A DNA stretch of 64,000 bases from Planococcus citri (Eukaryota; Arthropoda; Insecta; Hemiptera; Pseudococcidae). The notes under the pieces were generated by a model. It saw only the letters and a list, made by a program, of their open reading frames with translations, did not search any database and was not told the DNA's origin. The position numbers and the translations under genes are program-made. The stretch's first letter is position 1; each line of letters begins with the position of its first letter. This document shows, piece after piece, positions 23,385 to 34,484 of the stretch. The stretch covers positions 62,526,460 through 62,590,459 of the forward strand of contig NC_088678.1 of assembly GCF_950023065.1 (NCBI RefSeq), given 5' to 3'.

Positions 23385-23620
23385 AATAATTAATCGTGAG
23401 TAAATGAATAGTCATGTTGAAACTACAGTCATAGAGAACCAAATGAATGCGATTTTGAAATGATTAATCTGTGAACATGAATGAAATTGAAGAATCGTAA
23501 TTTGAGCAAAACCAAATCATACTCCCATTAAATGAACAAATCCAGAACAAAACAAATCAGAGAATTCTCAGCGAGTCAACATCTTGAAAATGTTTAGATT
23601 TGGTACCTAGGTACCTATAC
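23385..23620 (+). repeat. Duplicated upstream block, copy a
   Basis: This block, including GCGATTTTGAAATGATTAATCTGTG and AATCAGAGAATTCTCAGCGAG, is repeated at 30905-31145. Each copy sits a few hundred bases upstream of a small secreted-protein gene or remnant, so block and gene were duplicated together. Confidence 0.75.
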
Positions 23621-23695
23621 CTATTGGTGAATTCTAACAAAATTGTTTGTATCATATTACAATCTAGAAGCTGTAAAATACACATTTCTCCGCAC

Positions 23696-23775
23696 CAGAT
23701 AACTCCAATTTTTAGCTACCGATAAGATTATTTTATTCTCATATTTTCTCTATAGACTTTTATATGTAGTAACAT
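23696..23775 (+). promoter_or_regulatory. Family promoter, pseudogene copy
   Basis: CAGATAAC at 23696-23703 is followed by ATAAGATTATTTTATTCTC, in the same order as in the other family members. AGATAA fits the WGATAR consensus of GATA factors. Confidence 0.5.
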
Positions 23776-23784
23776 CACATCGCA

Positions 23785-24055
23785 ATGAATATGAAAGACA
23801 CAGTTACGCGATTCATCATAATTGCAATGTTTTTTTTTCTTTAATTTGTAAACGAAGCTAGACTAGTCACAAATACTTAAGCGAGCGATGAAACCATATT
23901 CCTGGACAGAAAGAATCTATCCACTAAGTCGAACAGTACAGTGATTTAAAAATCTCTAGTAGGTATATAAGATAAAACAATCATCAGCCTTAAAATCAGT
24001 AACAATAACCACCTAACTTAAATATCCACAGATTAAAACTGTGAGAACAGTTGCA
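23785..24055 (+). pseudogene. Broken secreted-protein gene (paralogue of 31.4 kb gene)
   Basis: The copy is alignable by eye to the gene at 31.4 kb, from its promoter through VTRFIII-like signal sequence, TCCTGGACAGAAAGAATCTATCC and the intron, to the exon-2 start ATTAAAACTGTG. The ancestral ATG has become ACA, although in-frame ATGs upstream could substitute. A TAA at 23842-23844 stops the signal peptide. The splice donor CCAGTAAGTC is changed to CCACTAAGTC. Three independent lesions make it a pseudogene. Homology ends near 24055, just before the dispersed repeat. Confidence 0.75.
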
Positions 24056-24074
24056 ATGACGACGTTCATTTCTC

Positions 24075-24205
24075 AGGCCGATGGGCATAAGTGGAATTTT
24101 GGCTAAATTTCATGGTGCAAAACCGCCCCACAGGCTCCCAATCAAACTGTAGCAGGCTAGCGATTATTGCAATGAATTCTTCGACCCGAAAAACCAACGT
24201 TTTTT
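24075..24205 (+). repeat. Dispersed ~125 bp repeat, copy b
   Basis: This is the partner of 21295-21425 with the same order of segments (AACCGCCCCACAGGC, AGCAGGCTA, GCAATGAATTC). It directly follows the pseudogene. Confidence 0.65.
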
Positions 24206-24827
24206 TTATATAATGGTCTATCGTAATAGGGTACTTCAAAATGCAAATTGCAGATTACCACTTTACATGAGAACATGACCAAGAGTTGTTTCATCAAGTA
24301 TGCACATTCAATTCAATTGTTAAAATATTTTATAATAAAATTTAAAAATTCACTATGTACAATCATTTATGCAAAATATGAATTTAAAGATCAATACAAA
24401 AAGACGCTCGCACATCAACTACCTATCTACATAATTATAGTGAAAACACATGAATCCACTCAAGCAAATCAATAGGTATACCCACATAATACGAGTAGGT
24501 ACTACACAAATGAACACATTCACGTCATTACTCCTCACAAATGCATACATTTTTACAAAACATTTTGTTCTCAAATTAATCTACAAAATATAAAATACAC
24601 TAGGGGAAAATATCCTCGGGACAATGAACTGTAGAATGTCTTATCCAGTAAACAACACAATCTTCCTTTCTTCATCACCAAAATTTGCCAATAGACACGT
24701 TCAGGATAACCAAATAAAATACAGTTGGACAATCTAATGAGCAAAATTTCCATAAATAAAATCTAAGGAGATCCGAATTTAAGAAATAAGCATGAACAAT
24801 CGTTATTTTCCCCACTCACTTCGCTTT
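24206..24827. other. 3' flank of the zf-GRF gene, no other gene seen
   Basis: This lies downstream of the minus-strand zf-GRF gene, so part is probably its 3' UTR. The remaining ORFs are noise-like. Confidence 0.5.
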
Positions 24828-26380
24828 TCAAGCCCATTCGAAGAAGTTGCACCGGTCTGGGTCATTCCGCTGTCTAGGACAGCAATAAAATTCGCGACCT
24901 TTGTTCGGAGTGTCTTTTTTCACCACAAATCTATATAGGGGAAACATTATTGTCTAGTAAACTCCTCATAATAAGAAGTTATTTCTCAAAAAAAAAAAAG
25001 AAGTTGCGATCTTACTTTTTAGCCGGAGCACCACACCCACATACAGGGCTGTCGCCATTATTGGCTGGTCCTTGAGGAGGACTATCTGCATTGGATCTAC
25101 CATAATTTGACTTCCCATAATCTATAACATAGCTGCACTGTAGAACAATCCTAGTTTGGGTTCATTTTGATATGTTCAAGAGATGAGTTTGTGTATGTAC
25201 TTTTGTTTTTGGGTTTATAATTACGGTTTGAGCCACCACTAAATCTACCACCGCCTCCACCAGCAGCTTGATCTCCCCATGAGAAGAAATTACACCTTTC
25301 TGGATCATCTCGTCGTCTTGGACAAACATACATTGTACGACCTTTGTTTGGTGTGTCTTTTCTCACAACAGTTCTAGGTATTTATGAAAAAAATAGGTAA
25401 TCAGAAGGTATAGGTAATTCAATTCGAAAAACAAACAAATCATATTTCAATGGATCTTACTTCTTAGCTATTTCACCACAATCACATCGGATTTCCCCAT
25501 TTGCTGGTGGTGGTGCAGGATAGTTATTTTGAGGAGGTGGTGGATAATTGTTCTGAGGATGTGGTGGATAGTTGTTTTGAGGGGGTGGCGGATAATGATT
25601 TTGAGGGGGTGGTGGATAGTTGTTTTGATAAGGCGGAGGCTGGTTGTTCTGGGCATAGTAGTTATTTTGCGGTGGATAATTGTTCGGAGGTGGTGGCTGA
25701 TCATTGTTTTGGGGCGGGTAACCATTCTGAGGAGGGGGAGGATTATTGTCTTGAGGTGGATAGTCGTTCGGAGGAGGTGGAGGATAGTTATTGCCCTGAG
25801 GTGGATAGCCATTCTGAGGAGGAGGGGGAGGATTATTGTCTTGAGGTGGATACTCGTTCGGAGGAGGTGGAGGATAATTATTGCCCTGAGGTGGATAGCC
25901 ATTTTGAGGAGGGGGAGGATTGTCTTGAGGCTGATAGTCGTTCGGAGGAGGTGGAGGATAATTATTGCCCTGAGGTGGATAGCCATTTTGAGGAGGGGGA
26001 GGATTATTGTCTTGAGGCGGATAGTCGTTCGGAGGAGGTGGAGGATAATTATTGCCCTGAGGTGGATAGCCATTTTGAGGTGGTGGAGGATAGTTCGGTT
26101 GGACCTGGTAATCATTCGGATACTGTGGAGGATAATTGTTTTGAGGTGGATAACCGTATTGCGGTGGTGGATTATACTGGAATGGAGGTTGATGATTGTT
26201 TTGCGGAGGGTGATTCATTTGATCGGCATTGTTTGGGTCTTCATCTGGATACGCATTACGTTCATCTTCGGGTGTGTTTTCGTCATTATTCTGTTCGTCA
26301 TCTTCTTGGGTTTCATCATCTTGGGCGATTATCACTTTCAATGCAATAAGAACCACAAATAGGCGAAGAATGCCTTTCAT
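24828..26380 (-). CDS. Secreted Pro/Asn/Tyr/Gln-rich repeat protein with two GRF zinc fingers
   Basis: Four coding exons join in phase: 25461-26380, 25225-25373, 25016-25121 and 24828-24930, giving about 425 residues. The start MKGILRLFVVLIALKVIIAQ is a clear signal peptide. An acidic stretch follows (DDETQEDDEQNNDENTPEDE). Then about 200 residues of 28-30-residue repeats read PPQNGYPPQGNNYPPPPPND and similar, then shorter YPPPPQNN units. Zinc finger 1 (C299, C301, C324, C334) has CDCG, TPNKGR and CNFFSW. Zinc finger 2 has CGCG, TPNKGR and CNFFEW and ends the protein. CxCG...NKGR...C...CxFFxW is the zf-GRF signature, known from nuclear DNA-repair and topoisomerase proteins (NEIL3, TOP3A, APEX2), where it binds single-stranded nucleic acid. 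Here it is preceded by a signal peptide. The exon 2/3 junction is the least certain (acceptor TATGTTATAG). Function unknown; a nucleic-acid-binding secreted or salivary protein is inference. Confidence 0.85.
25690..26095 (-). repeat. Coding minisatellite, 84-90 bp units
   Basis: GTGGATAGCC-type landmarks recur at 25801, 25891, 25975 and 26062, so spacing is 84-90 bp, always a multiple of three. The units code for the PPQNGYPPQGNNYPPPPPND.. repeats. The length differences show unit-internal insertions and deletions in whole codons, as expected under coding constraint. Confidence 0.85.
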
Positions 26381-26404
26381 ATTGGGTCTACGAAAGGACA
26401 GCTG

Positions 26405-26567
26405 CTGTCAACAAGAAGAACAAAGAAAAAAATGGTAAGAATCTTGAGGGCTTGTAATTTGAGCTATTTCAATCAAAAATACGACAGATAATCAGAGAAA
26501 AATATGCCCAAACGTAAGTATTACGAGTATGTTTGCATACTAAATGTTAGAAATCATTCTTACATAC
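26405..26567 (-). other. Probable 5' UTR intron of the zf-GRF gene
   Basis: Upstream of the ATG on the minus strand, CTTGTTGACAG is a good acceptor (exon resumes at 26404). CACCTTTCAG/GTATGTAAG is a strong donor (exon ends at 26568). This suggests a noncoding first exon just above 26568. Confidence 0.5.
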
Positions 26568-26584
26568 CTGAAAGGTGTTCAATA

Positions 26585-28975
26585 AAACAAGCAGTTAAAA
26601 ATTTCAATTGGCCATAAAATTACCTATTCGAAAAATTGAAGTAAAATATGATTTTGTTTCAACCTCATGGTTGCCATTCGGGCTCATGAGATTAAAATCG
26701 ATTAAGTACGAAAAATTAGGTATGTACTTTTGTAATACTGATAATTCAATATTAAAGATAGGGAAATTTCAGGAAATGTACAGTGATCAACAGCTTATCT
26801 AGATGAGTAAAACGAGCAGATTAAATGAGTTAATTATAAAAGATAGATATCAAGTACCTACATATTAAGTAGTCAAGTTCGGTTATTCAAGTTCTATGAG
26901 TTATATGTACTTACTCTAGTTGGATGAACTAACCTTTGAACTTTGAAGCATAGTCGTACAAAACAAATGAATGGCTGCTGATATTTAATAAGGACAGCCG
27001 ATTTGAAATTGCATTTTAAAAAACATGGAATCGAAGCTCTCTGGTGAAATGGTCAATTTGGGTGCCTACCTCACCTACTGAGTAAAAAGTGATGAAATCA
27101 ACTTTTTTTGATCAAATTTGAAAACTCCAGCGAATTTCTGGATTTTCTGTTCCTAATTCCTAAAAACTCAAATGATCGTTCCTATCTTAAATTTCATAGT
27201 TTTAGGTCTAGAATTTGGTTGGATATAACTGTTTATTTGTTTTTATTTCCATTTTTTTCATTTTCTCATTCTTCCATTTGTTTTTTTTTCATCTTCATTG
27301 TTTTTGTGTTCAATTGAGTTTTCTTTTTTTTGGTTCTTCCTTCATTTTTTAAATCTTTTTCACTCTTTTCTTTTTCTTCAATTTTTTCACTTTCATTTTT
27401 TTGCATTGTTTTTTTTTTGTTCATTTTTTCATTATTATTCAGTTTTTACTCTTTTTTCAGTTAATTAGGCATTAATTGTAGTATTTATCTATTGATCATA
27501 TTTTTATTTTTTTCCGCTCATTATTTTTATCCTTTTCTGTTTTTCATCAATTTTTTTCTTGAAGTTGGTTCATTTTTATTTTTATGATTTTATTTGCATC
27601 TTTCTTTTTTTTATTCAATTGTGTATTTTTCTTCATTTTACTTATCTTCACTCATTGTATCAATTATTCATTTTATTTTAAAGGTAGGTAATTGTTGTAT
27701 TGGTAATTAAAATTTTCATTAATTCCCTCTATTATAGTTTTTTTATTTCTTTATTCTTTTTCTTTACAATTATTTCATTCTTTCATTTTTTCTCATGTTT
27801 AAATTTTTTCTGATTCTTTGTTTTATTTCATTTCAGTTCCTACCAGTAATTGTTTTGAATTCTATTTTCATTTTTTTCCCAAAGTATTTTTTTTATACTT
27901 ATTATAGATCAAAATTGAGGGAAAATGAAAGAATAAGAAAATTGAAAAACAAATTAATGAAAAACAAAAAATAAAAAACAACAATGAAAAAAAAAATATG
28001 AAAATGGCATTAAGTATAAACAGAAATTATATAAAATGAAAAAATAGAAAAAATACAGTAAGTATTTCAATTCAAATGACAATAAAAAAATTGAAAAATA
28101 TGAACTAAACAAGTAGAAAAATTTTAATTTAAACATGAAAATGAATAAGATTATATCAATTTGAACTGAAAAAAAAAACAAGACTGAAAATGTAAAACAA
28201 ATTAAATAGGTAGGTGTGTAATGAGGACATTACTAGAAAAAGAAAAAAAAAGGAGAAAAAACAATAAATAAACTAGAATGAATGAATTAAAATGAATATA
28301 AACAGGAATGAAATAAAATTATAAAATAAAAATGAACAAATCTAGAGAAAAAAATTTAAAAATTACAAAATTTCAGGTACAAAAAGAATTTTATTGATAC
28401 TGATATGGTGCAATATGCCTTCATCGCTAAGGTGGTTATTCTAATAATGCATCCTTACATCATTCTATTTATAGCCCACAATGTAAAGATGCATGGTAAT
28501 GTGGGAAATTATTTAGGGTGTGTTAGAGGATGTACTTGAAGGTACCATGCTATGTGCCAAAGACCAGAAGTACATATATACAATCACTTGATTCCAGCTA
28601 TTCACGGTGGCAGGAGTCTCGTCAATGATGGAAGTTAGGTGTAATTCTATTTATTGATATGTGACAGGGATTTATGATTTATCTCAAGTCACATTGTTTT
28701 TTTGTAGCGGCCCAATACTTGCTTGGTGCTGAAGTGATTTAAATCTCTCATTAAGTTGAATTTACCCAAAGGGATAATTTAATGGTTTGGTTACCTTTTT
28801 GGGGCAATTTGGGATGTAATGTACCAGTACCTAGGCATCTACAAATTGGTGCGCATGTTTATGGGTCCCAGTCCTCAATTCCTCATCAAAGTAACACAGC
28901 CACCAACAGCCACTAATTATTGGGGTGGGCTAAGGAAAGAAAAGAGATGGTGAGATGGTCAGCAGTGTTAGGTAA
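26585..28975. other. Gene-free, strongly AT-rich region
   Basis: From 27.1 to 27.9 kb the plus strand is a T-rich tract with TTCATTTTT phrases. From 27.9 to 28.35 kb it switches to A-rich tracts with AAAATGAAAA phrases. The whole therefore has a loose inverted symmetry around 27.9 kb. ORFs inside are low-complexity F/S/L-rich. The stretch 28.4-28.9 kb has ordinary composition but no ORF. Confidence 0.55.
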
Positions 28976-28983
28976 GTAGGTAC

Positions 28984-29399
28984 TAGAGCTGAAAACGGAT
29001 ACGCTACCAGCTAACCAGTATCTGGTTAAAATACCGGCTAAACCCGCTAGTGGTGGTATCGGGTTGAATCGGGTATAGATAGTAGTGTATAGTGAGCACA
29101 ACCCGAATGTTTTCTCACTTGGTCTGCACACGCGACCCCAAAATTTGATAATGCGTAAGTGGGAGGAGTTACGCTTCAACACCTGTCGTTCGTATGTGTG
29201 ATTGACATTTGACATGATTGATGACAATGATGATGTCATGCCAGTACACTAGCTACGCATTCAATGTGCTACTAGTTATATTGTGCACCGGTGCGACGTT
29301 TTTTCAACTTGCTACCTGCTACTAGCGAGAAGCGAGAATTTACGATACGGGTACAGTAGACTAGTTACCCAATGTCAGCAAGTTCCATTTTCAGCTCTT
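28984..29399. mobile_element. hAT-like MITE, copy A
   Basis: The ends TAGAGCTGAAAACGG and CCATTTTCAGCTCTT are near-inverted. The element is flanked by a perfect 8 bp direct repeat GTAGGTAC (28976-28983 and 29400-29407). Eight-base target duplications are the hallmark of hAT transposition. At 416 bp with no ORF it is non-autonomous. A second copy lies in opposite orientation at 29703-30122. Confidence 0.8.
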
Positions 29400-29702
29400 G
29401 TAGGTACTTACATGGTGGTGTCTCCACTGAATTAATTATAGCCTAATCTAGTTAAATGATGAAGTTATTTTATCATAGGTAAGTAGAAGACAATGATCTG
29501 ATACTCAAGAATGTTTTAACCTCATTTTGCATATTTGATTATAGTGAGAATATATGTAGAGTTGAATAAGATATCAAGGTCTGTTAATTGCCGCAATCTG
29601 CAGATATTTGTACCTTCTTTGGTACCTATCTTATTTATTAAAATGAATCGGATTTGTTATGTACTATATGTATAATGGTATATTATGTATACTTATATGT
29701 AC

Positions 29703-30122
29703 TAGAGCTGAAAACAGTACTCGCTAACAGCGGGTAACTACTGTACCCGTAGGTACTGTAAATTCTCGCTACTCGCCAGTAGGTGGTATTGAGTTGAAAA
29801 AATGTCACACCAGTTCACATTGTAACTGGTAGCATGTTGTATGCGTAGCAGGTGTACTGGCATTATGTCATCATTGCCAACAATCACTGTCAGATGTCAA
29901 TCACACATACAAACGACCAGTATTGAAGTGTAACTCCTCCCACTTATGTCTTATCAAATTTTGGGGTGCGTGCGCAGACTAAGTGCAAAAATGATCGGGT
30001 TGTGCTTGCTATACGCTACGCTACTATCTGTACCCAAATCAACTTGATACATCCACTAGCGGGTTTAGGTGGTATTTTCACCAGATACTGATAAGCGGGT
30101 AGTGTAACTGTTTTCAGCTCTG
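29703..30122. mobile_element. hAT-like MITE, copy B (inverted relative to A)
   Basis: The ends are TAGAGCTGAAAACAG and CTGTTTTCAGCTCTG. Internal landmarks (CAATCACACATACAAACGA, AACTCCTCCCACTTA, AAATTTTGGGG) are the reverse complement of those in copy A. The flanking 8-mers ATATGTAC and ATACGTAG agree at 6 of 8 positions, consistent with an aged target duplication. Confidence 0.75.
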
Positions 30123-30129
30123 ATACGTA

Positions 30130-30900
30130 GGATGAATGTTGTTGAAACTTTAATAAAATAAACCTTGCACATAGAAACTGTTATACATGTTCATTTGCTA
30201 TGCATTATGTGTAGGTTAGAATTGGTTGGATTAATCTAGACTAATGCCTATCCAAGCTAGGTAGGTATTCAATAAATCTCCCTTCTAAAGGAATATTTAT
30301 TGATCAAAACACTAAGGAGATCATTCATCACCTTTTTACTTATACCTAGTAATCCAGAAAAATATGAATTGAACTAAACAACAATTTTTTTTAGAAAAAC
30401 AATTATACTGAGAGAATGAGGGAATTGAGAGGAAAAAAAATTTAAATTTAAAGAAATAAAATGAATAAAAAATATGAATAATTGAACTACTTAAACAAAA
30501 AAATTGAATTAAATTAAAAAACAATAAGTTTAATAGGCTAATAAAGAATGAGAAAATTAGGAAAAAATGAAAAAAAAATGAAAGAAAACTCAAAAAATGA
30601 ACGCGAATAAAAGAAAGTTGTAAAAATGAATGAAGATAAAAAAATAAAAGTAACAAAAATTGAAAAAAATTCAAAATTTCAATGTAAAAAAATGAAGAGG
30701 AAAAAAAGAAAAAATGAAACATGAAACAAAGTTAAATTTCGGGGGAAAATAATTAAGGAATGAATGAATCAAACTGAAAAAAATTAATGGTTAATGAGAA
30801 TGAAAAATAAACAAAAGACTGCGGAAATTGGAAGACAATGAATGAAAATGAAAGAAAAAACAAAAAGTAGACTAGAATGAATTAAATAAAATGAAAAAAA
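30130..30900. repeat. A-rich low-complexity tract, no gene
   Basis: From about 30.35 kb the sequence is A-rich with recurring AATGAAAAAA and AATGAATAAA phrases, like 28.0-28.35 kb. The minus-strand ORF here is an F/S/L-rich artefact. Confidence 0.6.
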
Positions 30901-30904
30901 TAAC

Positions 30905-31145
30905 AAACAAACAATGAAACAAATAGACTAAATAAGTAGGTACTGGTGAGTAAATAAATACGTAGTCGTAGTCGCAATCAAACTAGATTCTAGAACCAAA
31001 GAATGCGATTTTGAAATAATTAATCTGTGAACATGAATGGAATATTGAAGAATCGTAATTTGAGCAGAACAAAATCGTACTCCCATCAAATGAGCAAATC
31101 CAGAACAATACAAATCAGAGAATTCTCAGCGAGTGAGCTTTTTGA
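30905..31145 (+). repeat. Duplicated upstream block, copy b
   Basis: This is the partner of 23385-23620 (GCGATTTTGAAATAATTAATCTGTG, AATCAGAGAATTCTCAGCGAG). It lies upstream of the intact gene at 31404 and shows that gene and pseudogene share a segmental duplication. Confidence 0.75.
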
Positions 31146-31152
31146 AAATATT

Positions 31153-31182
31153 TAGGTAGGTAGGTAGGTAGGTAGGTAGGTA
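31153..31182 (+). repeat. (TAGG)n microsatellite
   Basis: About seven uninterrupted TAGG units. The same GTAGGTA word is scattered singly through the window. Confidence 0.8.
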
Positions 31183-31280
31183 CATAGGTAGTTAATACTG
31201 ATCAATTCTAACAGAATTTCAAGTACCTACCATACCTAATATTACAATTTCAAATCTGTGAAAAACACATTTCTCAACAT

Positions 31281-31370
31281 CAGATAACTCTCATTTTTAT
31301 CTACCTACCTAACTAGATATCATACTCGTAAACCAAACGATAAGTTTATTTTACTCTCATATGTGCTCTA
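31281..31370 (+). promoter_or_regulatory. Family promoter of the 31.4 kb gene
   Basis: CAGATAAC (31281-31288) is followed by GTAAACCAAACGATAAG and TTTATTTTACTCTCAT. The order and spacing match the other family members. Confidence 0.55.
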
Positions 31371-31403
31371 AAGACTTGTTCACATCACATTGCAGAGAAA
31401 ATC

Positions 31404-32058
31404 ATGATTACGCGATTGATCATCCTTTGCATTATTTTATCCTTCGGTTTGAACGATGCTAGACCAGAAACGTATTCCTGGACAGAAAGAATCTATCCAG
31501 TAAGTCGAACAAAATAGTGATTTAAAAATCTCTAATATATAAAATAAAACTATCATCCGCCTTAAAATCAGTAATAACAATAACTACCTAACTTGATTAT
31601 TCACAGATTAAGACCGTAGGAACATTTTCACTCCCAAGTAAAACGTGGTATCCCACAATATGGTTACCACCCGAAGACCCGTAAGTTTTTTTTTTTCAAA
31701 TGATACACACTAAGCTTTAGCAACGTAATTATTTAAGAACGAATCCGAAAAAGGGCGAGTGGGTGAATTATATCATACGTAGGTACCTAATATATGTAGA
31801 TTTTTCCTATCTTTTCGTTCAAGCAATACATATTTTCGGTTTCAATTTGGAAACTCTTCGAAAAAGTACCCGAACTTCAAAAGTTTTTCTTTACCTATCT
31901 CTTGAAAACATATTCATATTGATTATACCTATGTACGTATTTCTCATCACCATGATTTTTCCACCAGGCCCGTACCTGAACGATCAAGAATAGGAAGAAT
32001 ATTCTCAGACATGAAAAACAAAATAAGGAATTTCCTTGTTGCTAGCCGGCCTAAGTGA
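31404..32058 (+). CDS. Small secreted protein, conserved signal peptide family
   Basis: Three exons (31404-31499, 31607-31680, 31968-32058) code for 86 residues. The signal peptide is MITRLIILCIILSFGLNDA. The mature part (RPETYSWTERIYP, then IKTVGTFSLPSKTWYPTIWL, then a basic tail PERSRIGRIFSDMKNKIRNF) has Trp, Pro and Arg/Lys but no cysteine. Splice sites are CCA/GTAAGTC, TTCACAG/ATT, CCC/GTAAGT and CCACCAG/G. It is the intact paralogue of the 23.8 kb pseudogene. Unlike its relatives it has three exons. Function unknown. Confidence 0.7.
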
Positions 32059-32059
32059 C

Positions 32060-33590
32060 GACTCGATCAACAAAAGTATCTGTCAATCTTACACTTATCT
32101 TATGCTACATAATTTATAAGGACCTGAAAATGTTTTGTTGTTGGAAATCAAAAGAGGAAAAAAACTTGGTAAGTAACTAAGTACTCAATGGTAATTTTAA
32201 AAATATGAATGTATCTATATGTTGTTCTTCTTTTATTAAAATGTTCTTCTCGTAATTATTTCAATAAGCTGCATTCAACATGAAAAACACGCAAAATTTT
32301 GCTCTTTTTTTTGAACTGAACATGAAAATTACTTAAGACAATTGAGGTTCACAAAATGTTCAACAATTACTGACTTATTAGGCATACATAAACTATCAAA
32401 AACGCACTATGATTGCAGGTGGACGAAAATCATTCTAAAAAAACATACCTAATTTACCTATAAATACAGCGAAAAATAGAACGAACCAAAGTGTTAAGAT
32501 CGCAAAAAATAGGCCAAGGGTTGCGATTGGGAACGAAAAACCAAATTGAAGTAGTTGAAAAACCACTGAAAATTACGATACCTATCAGTAAAGTTTTGTA
32601 AACCATTGGAATGATGCTAACAAAAATCATTGGAAAAATACTGAAAAAATAATAAATCGAAATTATTGTGTTAATCTGACCAAAAAAATGTGAAATAAAA
32701 AATTTGTAAAAAATTGCCAAACTGACACAAAAAAAAGTTTATAACAAATTGCAAAATTACGAAATCAAGAATAAAAACAAGTCGTGAATTATCGTTGAAA
32801 CAGTATCTGAATTTCATGAAATAAAAGTAAAATTCTGAAATACAAAATAGGTATGTAACTATGTATTATCAAAATGGCTAGTTTTCGTTTTTGATAAAAA
32901 TTGTCAAAAAAGTCTTGTTTTTTGCCAAAATTATTAGTACAAAGAAACTTTTTTTTTTGTGAAATTCTCCAGAAAATGTTGCTTTTTTTGTTTCAAAAAC
33001 ATCTGGGTAAGGGTAGTCGTTTTTTTTGCCAAAATCGCAAAAAACGTGCTTCATCATAAAAATTGTAAAAAAGATTCATTTTTTGTCAGAATTACCAAAA
33101 AAAAACATTTTCTACCAAAAGTCCTGGTTTTTTATTCAAAGTTGCCAAAAAGTGTTATTTTTTACCAAAACTGCAAAATAAGCCTTATTTTGGGTTCAAA
33201 CTCTCCAAAAATCTTGCCTTTTCGCCGCAAAAAATCTGCTTTTCTAGTCAAAATTTCTCAAAAAAATATTTATGTTTCTTGTTAGTTCCACTTTATTCGT
33301 AGAAATTGCCAGAAAAAGCCTGTTTTAAAAAAATCAGAATTGACAAAAAATTTCTGTTTTTTCATCAAAATATAAAAAAAAAACACTTTCTGGTTAAAAT
33401 TGCAAAAAAATCCACTTTTTTGTAAAAATTTGTAGAATTTAAAATTAAAATTGCCAAATGATTAGTTTTTTTTTGAAATAAAAAAAAAACATGGTTTTTT
33501 GATATCATTACTTGCCTAAAGTCTTGGCCTACTTTTTGCTTGCAAAAATTGCAAAACATCCTATTTTTTCATTAAAATTACAGGGAACTT
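32060..33590. other. Gene-free; degenerate AT-rich repeats from 32.88 kb
   Basis: The first part holds the likely 3' UTR of the small secreted gene and AT-rich DNA. From 32880 to 33570 the phrases AAAATTGCAAAAA, GCCAAAA and CCTGTTTTTT recur, as in the other degenerate repeat tracts. ORFs are F/K-rich artefacts. Confidence 0.5.
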
Positions 33591-34484
33591 GAGGTGGCCA
33601 CATTCAGTCACTTTACTTTCTTGTAGAAGATTAATAAGTTGACTGAAATTCTTCCTGGTGCCGCATCATCCCTAGGGGGGGGGTATTGTGATTACGATGC
33701 AGGGGCCGCCATTTCCCTCCTGACACATGCTGGGAAGCTGCGCCCAATAGCCTTACCAATGGAGTCTGTCCATCTTGAGGGGGAGCGTCCACGCCCTCTG
33801 GTTCCCTCTACCTTGCCTTGGATGAACAGGGACTCCGTCACATCAGCCCTTGTGACATGCCCAAAGTATTTGAGGATACTGCTGAGAACTACTGCCAACA
33901 GCCTTTTCTGGATACCAATTTCCCCCAGGATGGAAACATTGGTCCTTTTTCTCCATCCATAGGATCTGGAGCATTCTTCTCCAACACCACATCTCAAGCA
34001 CATCAATTTTTCTTCTGTCTCCCTCGCATACTGTCCGGGTTTCTGAAGCATAGAGAAACGCTGAGGAAACCAGAGTATATACAAGCCTTATCTTTAGGGT
34101 CTTGCTCACTGCTGCATTTAACCAAATCTTCTTTAGGCGAGACATGGCGCTTCTTGTGATTTGCACTCTGCGTCTTATCTCAGCTTCATTGCCTCCTTTG
34201 TTATCCACAATGGATCCCAGGTATACAAATTGGTTCACCACTTCGATTCCCTCAATTTCCTGGATCTCAGGTGAGTTGTTCTCAGGCCGACTCACAATCA
34301 TAATCTTATCTTCATCTTTACCTTATTTATCAGCAGGCCATATTTTGCACTAACCTCTTCCAGGCATTTCAGAAAACCAGTCATATTTTCGACACTTGAG
34401 GCGATGAGGGCTGTGTCATCAGCTTAACGGAGGTTTGACATTTGTACACCTCTGATTGACACTCCTCCCAGCCATTCTCCTGAG

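Noticed and set aside
25501..26362. Long plus-strand ORFs opposite the zf-GRF gene
   Set aside because: They mirror the 84-90 bp coding repeats; the minus strand has the signal peptide, splice sites and zinc fingers.
27108..30722. F/S/L-rich membrane-protein-like ORFs in T- or A-rich tracts
   Set aside because: Low-complexity sequence; no codon bias, splice sites or conserved residues.
33639..34353. Plus-strand ORFs over the RTE remnant
   Set aside because: The minus strand carries recognisable RT and C-terminal motifs; the plus frames have none.
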